Origin: Granulicella aggregans
GTDB lineage: Bacteria > Acidobacteriota > Terriglobia > Terriglobales > Acidobacteriaceae
Length of the DNA: 64,000 bases
NCBI RefSeq assembly: GCF_025685565.1
Contig: NZ_JAGSYE010000001.1
Coordinates: 1,488,001 to 1,552,000 of the forward strand
Direction: 5' to 3'
The notes beneath the pieces were generated by a model. That model searched no databases, was not told the DNA's origin, and saw only the letters and a list, made by a program, of their open reading frames with translations. Positions within the stretch are counted from its first letter, which is position 1. Each line of letters starts with the position of its first letter. Both the position numbers and the translations under genes were made by a program. Shown here in pieces: positions 8,365-15,594 of this stretch.

Positions 8365-10007
8365 GTCTCTCTCACAACCGGCGCACCCGCTTGATCGCCG
8401 CTCTTTCACTCCTCCTCTGGGTCCACGGCGCGAACTCCCAGGGAACCCCATCGACAGTCGGTACGCACCGTATCGCGGGGCACGTGCTCAGCGCCGCCGA
8501 CGGGCATCCGTTACCGCGGGCCTCAGTCTCGATCGCCGTGTCGCAGGGAGGCACCCTTGTCAGCTCCCTTACCACCGGCGACGACGGAGCCTTCTCCTTT
8601 GAAGGCGTGGCCTCCGGCAAGTACTCGCTCTTCGGTATGCGACGCGGCTTCATCCCCTCCGCGTATCGCGGGCACGAGCTGTACTCAACCGCTATCGTGA
8701 CCGGTGCCGGAATCGATACGGAGAACCTCGACCTTCAACTGGAACCGGAGGCCTCTATCATCGGTCGCGTTCTCGACGAATCGGGAGATCCCATCCCCTC
8801 TGCCCAGGTCAGCCTCTACGCCGAGAAGCAGGATACCGGAAAGAAGCTGATCAACACCTACTCCTCCACGCAAACCAATGCCTTAGGCGACTACGTCTTC
8901 GCGCAGCTTCCCGCAGGAAACTACTTCGTCTCCGTGAGGGCCGAACCCTGGTATGCGGTTCCTTCCTCGCCCGGCGATCCGCAGGCGCTCTTCCCCGACG
9001 GCATCGACGCGACGCTCGACGTCGCCTATCCACTTACTTTCTACGGCGACACCATCAAGCAGGAAGCCGCTCTGCCCATTCCCCTGAAAGCAGGCAAACG
9101 GACGCGGGCGGACGTTCATCTCTCCCCGGTCCGGGCCGTCCGATTCAAGACCGGCAGCAGGCCCGGGGAGCCCGCATCGTTTGTATTCTCGCTGAAAACG
9201 CCGGTCTTCGACGGCTTCGAAGATATATCCGTCTCGCCACAGACAAACTCCGCAGGAGAAAATGAGGTCGTCGGCCTCTCTCCGCGCAAATATGAGTTTG
9301 AGACGGCCGCTCAAGCCCCGGATGGCACGTCGTACTCCGGAGTAGTGGACCTAACGCAAGGATCGGCGGAGGCTGATCCCCGGCGCGCCATCGCAGAAGG
9401 TTCCATGACCCTGAGCCTTGTCCAGGAGGATGGAAGCAAACTTCCGCTTCAGTCCTCCATCATGCTTCGAGGCAGCAGGCCGCTCTCCAACAACCGGCAG
9501 GAGATCGCCGCCGACGGCACCGTCACCTTCAGCAATCTCCCACCGGACGACTACCACTTCTTCGTCTATGGCGGGAACACTGTCTGGCAGACCCTGCGAA
9601 TCGAGGACGGCGACAAGCAACTCGCGCAGGATCATCGGGCACTCGAAGCCGGCGAAGCCGCAAACCTTAAACTCTTCGTCGCTGGAACCGCGAAGGCGGT
9701 CGAAGGCACGGCCGTCCGCGAAGGCAAACCAATGGCCGGAGCGATGATTGTTCTCGCTCCGGTCGATGAGCTCGACAACCCTGACCTCTTCCGCCGCGAT
9801 CAGAGCGACCTCGACGGGACCTTTGCTCTCATGGGTGTTCCGGCAGGCCGATACATCGTTGTCGCCATCGACGATGGCTGGAAGCTGGAGTGGGGAAAGC
9901 CAGAGATCCTCACTCGATTTCTCTTGAAGGGAATGCCCGTTGCGGTTCCCGCCACGCAGAGAGAACCCTTCCACCTGCCCAGCCCGGTCACAGTTCAGGA
10001 GCGCTGA
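8361..10007 (+). CDS. Second secreted carboxypeptidase-regulatory-like domain protein
   Basis: 548 residues with a signal peptide (LIAALSLLLWVHGANSQ) and at least four beta-sandwich repeats. Examples are IAGHVLSAADGHPLPRASVS, IIGRVLDESGDPIPSAQVSL with YVFAQLPAGNYFVSV, and VEGTAVREGKPMAGAMIVLA with GTFALMGVPAGRYIVVA. It starts with a TTG at 8361 inside the stop region of the previous gene (TTGA overlap), so translation is probably coupled. It is clearly related in design to its neighbour, perhaps an old duplication, and the two may form one surface structure. No catalytic domain is visible. Confidence 0.85.
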   Translation: MSLSHNRRTRLIAALSLLLWVHGANSQGTPSTVGTHRIAGHVLSAADGHPLPRASVSIAVSQGGTLVSSLTTGDDGAFSFEGVASGKYSLFGMRRGFIPSAYRGHELYSTAIVTGAGIDTENLDLQLEPEASIIGRVLDESGDPIPSAQVSLYAEKQDTGKKLINTYSSTQTNALGDYVFAQLPAGNYFVSVRAEPWYAVPSSPGDPQALFPDGIDATLDVAYPLTFYGDTIKQEAALPIPLKAGKRTRADVHLSPVRAVRFKTGSRPGEPASFVFSLKTPVFDGFEDISVSPQTNSAGENEVVGLSPRKYEFETAAQAPDGTSYSGVVDLTQGSAEADPRRAIAEGSMTLSLVQEDGSKLPLQSSIMLRGSRPLSNNRQEIAADGTVTFSNLPPDDYHFFVYGGNTVWQTLRIEDGDKQLAQDHRALEAGEAANLKLFVAGTAKAVEGTAVREGKPMAGAMIVLAPVDELDNPDLFRRDQSDLDGTFALMGVPAGRYIVVAIDDGWKLEWGKPEILTRFLLKGMPVAVPATQREPFHLPSPVTVQER

Positions 10008-10046
10008 CATCGCATCATGAACGATGCGGACAAGTTTTGGAAAAGA

Positions 10047-10095
10047 ATGGAGCCGATGAGCGGAGTTGAACCGCTGACCTACTGATTACGAATCA
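10047..10095. repeat. attL: orphan 3' tRNA-Thr fragment
   Basis: 49 bases identical to 22336-22384. They span the tRNA 3' CCA end through the T arm to the anticodon stem-loop. The flanking bases differ immediately outside. There is no D arm or acceptor 5' strand, so this copy is not a tRNA gene. Confidence 0.93.
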
Positions 10096-10270
10096 CGTTC
10101 GAATTGATTCTAAAGAAGTTATACGCTTTACCACCGACGCACATCAATCTACTATGGGTTGCTGCAAGTTACTGCACCCAAAGAGCTTCGTAACCCAGAG
10201 GATCGCAATTCGTCGTAAACCGTCGGGGTTGGTGGTAGGCACAAAATCCGGCACAAGCTGCCCAAGTTGC

Positions 10271-10489
10271 TCACACCCGACTGAACAAGTCTGGAAGACT
10301 AATCTTCAGACCTTTAGCAATCTTCTCGATATTGACAACGGAGACGTTCCGAACGCCCCGCTCAACACCGCTGTAGTAGGTACGGTGAAGGCCGCAGCGT
10401 TCCGCAGCCTCTTCCTGATTGATCTGTCGCTCTTCGCGAATACGGCGGACGGCGCGTCCTAGTCGAATTCGGATATCGAGCGGCATCAC
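10271..10489 (-). CDS. XRE-family HTH regulator
   Basis: 72 residues, essentially one helix-turn-helix domain: LGRAVRRIREERQINQEEAA, RCGLHRTYYSGVERGVRNVS, VVNIEKIAKGLKISLPDLF. It resembles small phage repressors and restriction-modification controller proteins. It lies inside the element, divergent from the secreted-protein gene at 10617. It is a candidate regulator of its own promoter and that gene through the 127-base gap. An ATG two codons in (10486) is equally possible. Confidence 0.88.
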   Translation of the reverse strand: MMPLDIRIRLGRAVRRIREERQINQEEAAERCGLHRTYYSGVERGVRNVSVVNIEKIAKGLKISLPDLFSRV

Positions 10490-10616
10490 CAGTGATCTTC
10501 AGGCTATGTAGCCGATGCGTACACACTCTATAAGTCATAACCTTCTTGACTCGATATGGATCATCGCCGAGACTCAAACAAACGAGAGAAGTTGCTGAGT
10601 CGCGAGAGGCGGTCGT

Positions 10617-11828
10617 ATGAAGGGGAGCTTCATTGTGTTCGGGGTTCTCAGTGTCGCGCTTGGTGCGACTTCCAGCTTAGGGCAGGAGCGCAAGAAACAG
10701 ACGGTTCCGTTGCCTGCTTCGCCACAAGCAGTGTGTACGTTCATTACCAGCCAAATGACATCGATGGTGCCGCAGGCTCCGACCCTTTGCTCCGGCGAAC
10801 GAAGTGAAGTAGCTGGATACTATGAAATCAGCGTCGTTTCACCCACCGACGCGCTTGAGGGAAATCTACGGCGAGCGTGGTCTTCGGCTTTATTCCAAAC
10901 ATTTGAGCACCTAGTAGATGAGCCTTCTTTGAAGGGCGCGTGCAAGACCGACATAATCTGCGACACGAAGATAAGTGACACATCGATGTCTCGCGAGAGT
11001 CTTGATTACCAAATCTTTCTCACTCAAAATTTTGTTGAGCATGTTCAACTGGCCGGCCACGCGTTCCACGCTCCATCACTTTCAGAGAGGTGGTACCTGC
11101 TCTGGTGGGATGCGCTTATGGTCGGCAAGGAATCAGACAACAATTCCTCGGCAGCGGCGGCTCGGTCGGTTGGTGAACGTGCTTGCCAAGACTACATGGA
11201 CGCCGAAGCAAAACGAACCGACACCAAATGGGGTACGGGGCCGCAGTGCTTCGTCATGCTGGCAACCGAAAAGAATCTATATCTGACCCTGAACTTTCCG
11301 ACGCTCGTCTCCGCGCTCGTGGACAGAAGCGACATCGTTTCAGTCTTGGGACGGGCTCTGTCTTCCGCAAGCTATGACGGTGCCGTGGTCGTCCGGTCAC
11401 CCTATCTGGACACCACGTCCGGCAAAGAGCGTGTCTTCAAAATCTACCCTATCAGGGGGCTTCAATTTGCCTACGATGAGCAACAAAGTGGCATGCGAAG
11501 CCTAGCAGAAGCGACTCTCCTACTTGAAGAGCGCTATCGCGGGTACGGACAGACTACTGAATACTCGTTGTCTAACGCTGGCAACTCGTCAATTTGGATC
11601 AGGACGGCAGCAGTGTTCGAATTCCCCCACGGCAAGGTCGATAGGACTACTGTAGACCTCACGGACGGCACCGAGTGGAAGTTGTCTGACGAGAGTAAAG
11701 CTCGGTGTGGAGTCGTTCTGGGAAGTGAGATCACAACGTTCGGCGTCATAGACAAAGCTCCGATTCTCACGGTCGACAGCAAGGGGCAAAGTTGCTCCCT
11801 AGATGCCATGTTTCTACGAGGTTGGTGA
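10617..11828 (+). CDS. Secreted protein of unknown function (element cargo)
   Basis: 403 residues with a signal peptide (MKGSFIVFGVLSVALGATSS). No family recognised. The mature part has scattered cysteines, including KGACKTDIICD, that could form disulfides in the periplasm. GAGAGG lies upstream of the ATG. Codon use looks less GC-biased than in the surrounding chromosome. It sits at the end of the element farthest from the integrase, a place where integrative elements often keep cargo. It ends four bases before the convergent gene at 11833. A cargo role such as protection or host interaction is only a guess. Confidence 0.75.
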   Translation: MKGSFIVFGVLSVALGATSSLGQERKKQTVPLPASPQAVCTFITSQMTSMVPQAPTLCSGERSEVAGYYEISVVSPTDALEGNLRRAWSSALFQTFEHLVDEPSLKGACKTDIICDTKISDTSMSRESLDYQIFLTQNFVEHVQLAGHAFHAPSLSERWYLLWWDALMVGKESDNNSSAAAARSVGERACQDYMDAEAKRTDTKWGTGPQCFVMLATEKNLYLTLNFPTLVSALVDRSDIVSVLGRALSSASYDGAVVVRSPYLDTTSGKERVFKIYPIRGLQFAYDEQQSGMRSLAEATLLLEERYRGYGQTTEYSLSNAGNSSIWIRTAAVFEFPHGKVDRTTVDLTDGTEWKLSDESKARCGVVLGSEITTFGVIDKAPILTVDSKGQSCSLDAMFLRGW

Positions 11829-11832
11829 ATTC

Positions 11833-12066
11833 TTACTGCTTGTGTTTTCCGTATCGATCCCGACCCGTCACCGGACTGCGATAGTGGCCGTTTTTATGAT
11901 GGCTGTTCGTGGCGCCAGCATAGTATCCGTTATGGGATGCGGAGTGTTTCGCGCCTCCGTAGTAGGGTCGCGCTGCTGCCCGTGTACGCGCTCGGCGCGG
12001 GGTCGAAGCACTGGCAGCGAGCGGAAGTAACAAGCAAGCCATGAGTAACGTGAAGGCGAGTCTCAT
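11833..12066 (-). CDS. Small secreted basic Gly/Tyr/His-rich protein
   Basis: 77 residues with a clear signal peptide (MRLAFTLLMACLLLPLAASA). A short basic mature part rich in Gly, Tyr and His ends in HHKNGHYRSPVTGRDRYGKH. Short secreted proteins with a SHKNGHY...P.TG.RY ending recur in environmental bacteria and mobile elements, from general memory, but no function is known to me. It is convergent with the 403-residue secreted protein. The signal peptide and clean open frame support a real gene. Confidence 0.7.
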   Translation of the reverse strand: MRLAFTLLMACLLLPLAASASTPRRARTRAAARPYYGGAKHSASHNGYYAGATNSHHKNGHYRSPVTGRDRYGKHKQ

Positions 12067-12171
12067 GACTCACAGGCTACACCAGAGACGACTCCTACCT
12101 TTGTGGTTTTGTACCTGCCCACCCGCAACCTTTCCAGTCGATTGGACCTTTACGTGGCGAGCAAAATCCGC

Positions 12172-13116
12172 CTACCGACGGGATTTCGCGTACTCGCGCA
12201 AAGATTCTTGATAAAGCCTGTTGCTCTCTTCGGGGCTCAATGACTCTAAGTCACGTCTCGTGATCGAGGCCGGCGCAACGGTCTGTGGCTTCTCGCCGCC
12301 ATCGCTGAACAGTGCTGAATACTTACGGGCAGATTTCCACGCCTCCCACGCCTTGTCCAATAAATGGACGGTCAGTATCCGATGCCCGACTAGCTTCTCC
12401 TTCTGGAACTCTCGGAATGTTGCTGCATCAACCTCGCCGGCATGAGCGTGATACCACGCAAACTGCGCGGCTTCTGAAGAAAGTTCGGGATTGCGGGCGA
12501 GAAAATCAGTGGGCGAGTCGTACTCGACGGACGCTCCGTTCAAAGCCCAACTGACGTAGTTCACGACCGCTGATTCTAAGTCATTCATTCTGATTTGGGC
12601 GATCAGTTGCAGCTTCTCTTGCTCGGTCAGCGCGCGGCGTGTGCCCTTTGGAACATCCAGCTTGCCGGCCTTTAGCAACGACTTGTATGCGCTCGTGAGG
12701 TCGCCAGGTGTCCAATGTCCGGAATCATATAGCCGGTTGATCGCGGTCTCCTCATCTAGCCATGTCCTCCCTAAGTGCCTGTCGGCAAGGTGGAGAACGA
12801 TTGCAGAAAGGTTTCGATCCGTCGCCATGTACTCCGGATTACGAAGCCGAAACTCTTCGGCAGCTTCCCCGATCTTTTCGTCAATTAGAGCAGCCGCCAT
12901 CTCAGGGTCCTTGCGTGCGAGTTCGCGGCGGATCGCTGGATCGCGGAGCATGGTCTCCACGCTGGGCATTTTGAATTGCTTGTCGGAATCCAGGTTCCAG
13001 AAACCGTGATCCTCCGTCGGCTTCGCGGCGGTTGAAATGCCGAGCCCGCGCCAGTCAATGTTTGCCCCTTCCAAGAATGGGTCAATTTCTACAGGTGTTT
13101 GCTTGTTGGTGCTCAT
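12172..13116 (-). CDS. Unknown element protein, mainly helical
   Basis: 314 residues, charged, no signal peptide and no family recognised. The middle is predicted mostly helical (RRELARKDPEMAAALIDEKI and following). The ATG at 13116 is preceded by AAGGAG. It is the last gene of a minus-strand run that begins at 14236, 34 bases after the small gene at 13151-13315. Position and size suggest an element-specific protein. Whether it acts in DNA processing, packaging or defence cannot be said. Confidence 0.75.
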   Translation of the reverse strand: MSTNKQTPVEIDPFLEGANIDWRGLGISTAAKPTEDHGFWNLDSDKQFKMPSVETMLRDPAIRRELARKDPEMAAALIDEKIGEAAEEFRLRNPEYMATDRNLSAIVLHLADRHLGRTWLDEETAINRLYDSGHWTPGDLTSAYKSLLKAGKLDVPKGTRRALTEQEKLQLIAQIRMNDLESAVVNYVSWALNGASVEYDSPTDFLARNPELSSEAAQFAWYHAHAGEVDAATFREFQKEKLVGHRILTVHLLDKAWEAWKSARKYSALFSDGGEKPQTVAPASITRRDLESLSPEESNRLYQESLREYAKSRR

Positions 13117-13150
13117 AGTTCTCCTTGCGCGTGGCGCGGTGAGTGGTGCG

Positions 13151-13315
13151 TTATGGTTGGCGATCAGTAGTGCGGACCGGTGCGGCGGTGGGAAGAAAGG
13201 GGAGCGCGCAGCGTTCTGCTAGTTCGCGGGTATCGCGGTAGATGCGAATTCTTGCCTTCTGATACTGGACCGTCGCCATCCAGCGACCGTCGGGCATTTG
13301 TTTGAGCGTCAACAT
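13151..13315 (-). CDS. 54-residue protein resembling an AP2-like integrase arm domain
   Basis: Short frame starting MLTLKQMPDGRWMATVQYQK and continuing ARIRIYRDTRELAERCA. The pattern (GRW.A.V.Y...R.R.Y.....LAE..A) recalls the small AP2-like or arm-type DNA-binding domain at the front of many tyrosine integrases, here standing alone. Its ATG overlaps the TGA of the upstream gene by one base (TGATG at 13313-13317), supporting coupled translation. Family assignment is tentative. Confidence 0.6.
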   Translation of the reverse strand: MLTLKQMPDGRWMATVQYQKARIRIYRDTRELAERCALPFLPTAAPVRTTDRQP

Positions 13316-13536
13316 CAGCGACCTCTAAAGTTGAAATAGTTGAGCGGGCCTGTCGTCCCGTCGTCTGTGTCAAGCACCTCGGGAGGTTCCTTACCGTTGA
13401 ACATCAGGTAGTCCATCCGACGGATGAGCTTCTGAACCGCAGTCGTGGAGGTGGGTGGACACCTTAGTCGACGAGAAAGCTCACTCGGGTCGAGGGCTCG
13501 AATCTCCTCTGCTGTGAGGCCGTGTAGACCGCTCAT
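13315..13536 (-). CDS. Small unknown protein (73 residues)
   Basis: Starts MSGLHGLTAEEIRALDPSEL and continues with a basic helical part (TTAVQKLIRRMDYLMF). No family recognised. Its ATG overlaps the stop of the preceding gene (ATGA at 13533-13536) and its stop overlaps the next start, so it is the middle of a tightly coupled set. That arrangement is the main evidence that it is real. Confidence 0.65.
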   Translation of the reverse strand: MSGLHGLTAEEIRALDPSELSRRLRCPPTSTTAVQKLIRRMDYLMFNGKEPPEVLDTDDGTTGPLNYFNFRGR

Positions 13537-14006
13537 CGGGAGACCTCGGGTTCAGCGAGCGCTTTGGATACTGCTTCGGTCAGATCGGGCGAGAGAGTTT
13601 CCGAAGAGTTGCGAAGGATCGACCGGAGGGCGCAAGACACCTTCAGTCGCACGACGGCACTGCGGGTGTTCGCGACAACGGGCATGAGGCACCGGGCGTC
13701 TTCGTTGGCTGTATTAGCATTGCCGCCTAGTAAACGTATGGTGAAACAGATGAGCCATAGCTTGCCCGTCGGGGTCTGAGAAAGATCTGAGAGAGGGTTG
13801 AACTCGGAACCGCCATATGGATGCGCGGCGCACATCTCCTCATACCGGGCGTCTAGTGATTCGAACTCTGCGTCGTTGGAAGGGTCGTATCCCTTCGGTG
13901 GCTTGCCCCTTAGATTGCTGCTGGGTTTCTCAGGGGTTAGGGCTGCTCTCTCAACTGGAGACAGTCGCGATCTATTGAGAAGCTTCTGTACGTGTTCGGG
14001 GTTCAT
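13533..14006 (-). CDS. Unknown element protein (157 residues)
   Basis: The frame is open to 14183, but the ATG at 14006 (MNPEHVQKLLNRSRLSPVER) is preferred because it overlaps the stop of the upstream gene as ATGA. The protein has a polar N-terminal half, a hydrophobic stretch (KLWLICFTIRLLGG) and a helical end (RSAVVRLKVSCALRSILRNS). No family recognised. It is part of the coupled minus-strand run 14236-13151. Confidence 0.68.
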   Translation of the reverse strand: MNPEHVQKLLNRSRLSPVERAALTPEKPSSNLRGKPPKGYDPSNDAEFESLDARYEEMCAAHPYGGSEFNPLSDLSQTPTGKLWLICFTIRLLGGNANTANEDARCLMPVVANTRSAVVRLKVSCALRSILRNSSETLSPDLTEAVSKALAEPEVSR

Positions 14007-14236
14007 TCGTTTTCCTTTGGGGCGGGTTTGTGTTGTCGTCTGAGGCATTCCAAGGCGTAGGCCTCGGCGCAGGCGCGCATCAATCTCTGGGGTGTCGACG
14101 TGTCGCGAAGTACGCGGGTCAAGAGGGCGAGTGGTGGACGATCCAGCGCTCTTAGAGCTTCCAGGCGGGCGGCTTGGGAGCATCTCGGATCGGCTAAAAT
14201 TCTGCGGTAAAAGTGCTCAGGGCTCGGATTTCTCAT
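14003..14236 (-). CDS. Small unknown protein, first gene of the coupled run
   Basis: 77 residues beginning MRNPSPEHFYRRILADPRCS, helical with many Arg and Leu residues (RLEALRALDRPPLALLTRVL). No family recognised. It overlaps the next gene by ATGA at 14003-14006. The 436-base gap upstream should hold the promoter for the whole run. Confidence 0.62.
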   Translation of the reverse strand: MRNPSPEHFYRRILADPRCSQAARLEALRALDRPPLALLTRVLRDTSTPQRLMRACAEAYALECLRRQHKPAPKENE

Positions 14237-14597
14237 AAGGGCGTTTCGGAGGCAGTGGCGGGGCGGAAAGAGGCATGCTCACGGGGTGGTGGAGTGCCAA
14301 ATTTTTGCAATATTTTTTTCGAGAGGTGGGGTGGCTTTGCGAAAGGAGTGGCCCGGTCGCGTGGCGATACAAGTCCAAACCGGGGAGTGCAAGGGGTAGG
14401 GCCGGGGCGGGGTTAAAAAGACAGCCTGACCCCCTTTTCACCCTAGGTAGAATCGGCGTCAACCGGCACAGCAACCACCCATAAATGCCCCCGCGTCTGT
14501 GACTGGCGAGCATCCGGCTTCAAGGCCTCGCGACGGCGACTACCGAACCCTGCGAGGGGCAATCAAACGTTGCAGGAAGGATGGAAGCAAATAGTTC
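14237..14597. other. Divergent control region inside the element
   Basis: No gene found. Lies between the leftward coupled run and the rightward recombinase. It holds a short AT-rich patch (CAATATTTTTTTCGAG near 14308-14323) inside GC-rich DNA, a plausible leftward promoter area. No perfect repeat was seen. Confidence 0.4.
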
Positions 14598-14625
14598 TTG
14601 ACAGGCTGGAGACTGCTGTTACATT
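14598..14625 (+). promoter_or_regulatory. Candidate sigma-70 promoter of the serine recombinase
   Basis: TTGACA at 14598-14603 (perfect -35), a 16-base spacer, then TACATT at 14620-14625 as a -10. It ends 47 bases before the recombinase ATG. Confidence 0.55.
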
Positions 14626-14672
14626 TGCTTCTACGTGCATTGCTGTAAATGTTATGCGCGACGGAGACAGTT

Positions 14673-15350
14673 ATGGAAGGCAAGTTTGTCGCCTACTACC
14701 GCGTATCAACGAAACGGCAGGGAATATCAGGCCTCGGACTAGAGGCTCAACGGCAAGCCGTCCACCAGTACTTGAATGGAGGGCCGTGGAATCTCCTGTC
14801 AGAACTGACAGAAGTCGAAACCGGCAAGCGTAACGACAGGCCGCAGCTAGAGCAGGCACTTGGCCTCTGTCGCCTTCACAAAGCGACGTTGGTCATCGCC
14901 AAGCTGGATCGTCTCGCTCGTAACGTGAACTTCATTTCATCCCTAATGGAGTCAAAAGTGGACTTCGTTGCCGTCGACTTCCCCACTGCCAACCGCCTCA
15001 CGGTGCATATCCTTGCTGCGGTTGCGGAGCATGAGGCAGAGATGATCTCCACTAGGACAAAAGCTGCGCTTGCTGCTGCAAAGGCGCGCGGTACGGTGCT
15101 CGGCGGGCGGCGTGGGGATCACAAGCTCAACCACCGTAGAGGGAACCGCCTGAGCGCTAAGGTCAGAGGTGCCACGGCGTCGAAGCGAGCGTTAGACCTG
15201 CTGCCCATCATTGCTTCGATCAAGGCTGCCGGCGCTACGTCCCTGCACGGCATCGCTCACGAACTCAACGAGCGGGCTATACCAACGGCAAGAGGCGGGG
15301 AGTGGAGTGCAATCCAGGTCAGCCGCGTGCTAGCTCGTGCCGAAAACTGA
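14673..15350 (+). CDS. Serine recombinase (resolvase/invertase family)
   Basis: 225 residues from the ATG at 14673, preceded by GGAGA. The family start FVAYYRVSTKRQGISGLGLE contains the catalytic serine in YRVS. The active-site arginine motif VIAKLDRLARN and the long-helix start VAEHEAEMISTRTKAALAAA follow. The C-terminal part ends in a small HTH typical of resolvases (AHELNERAIPTARGGEWSAI). It probably resolves or inverts DNA within the element, or aids dimer resolution, while the tyrosine integrase handles integration. The in-frame ATG at 14649 lacks the good ribosome site. Confidence 0.92.
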   Translation: MEGKFVAYYRVSTKRQGISGLGLEAQRQAVHQYLNGGPWNLLSELTEVETGKRNDRPQLEQALGLCRLHKATLVIAKLDRLARNVNFISSLMESKVDFVAVDFPTANRLTVHILAAVAEHEAEMISTRTKAALAAAKARGTVLGGRRGDHKLNHRRGNRLSAKVRGATASKRALDLLPIIASIKAAGATSLHGIAHELNERAIPTARGGEWSAIQVSRVLARAEN

Positions 15351-15505
15351 AAATCGAAAAATGGATCACGCATTTGGCCGCAAATCGGCGAGGGCATGAA
15401 GTCAGGCAACCCACCCCGATGCAGTCCATTTGTTGGAGCACCGACCTTCCGAACTTGATAGCCTTTGGCGAAAATAACAAGTTCATCAAGTTCAAGTGCG
15501 TGAGG

Positions 15506-15521
15506 GTTCGAATTTTCGAAC
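15506..15521. promoter_or_regulatory. Palindrome GTTCGAA-TT-TTCGAAC
   Basis: Seven-base perfect arms. CAAGTTC just upstream (from 15486) can also pair with GAACTTG starting at 15517, giving an alternative longer hairpin. It lies in the 244-base gap between the convergent recombinase and primase genes, so a bidirectional terminator or a binding site are both possible. Confidence 0.4.
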
Positions 15522-15594
15522 TTGGTAAAGGGATGTTGCTGTAAGTCCTTTAGAACATGAAGATGATAATAAAGTTGAGTCAACAACATCATTA

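Noticed and set aside
10047..10095. Second tRNA-Thr gene
   Set aside because: Only the 3' 49 bases are present. There is no D arm or 5' acceptor strand, so it is an att remnant.
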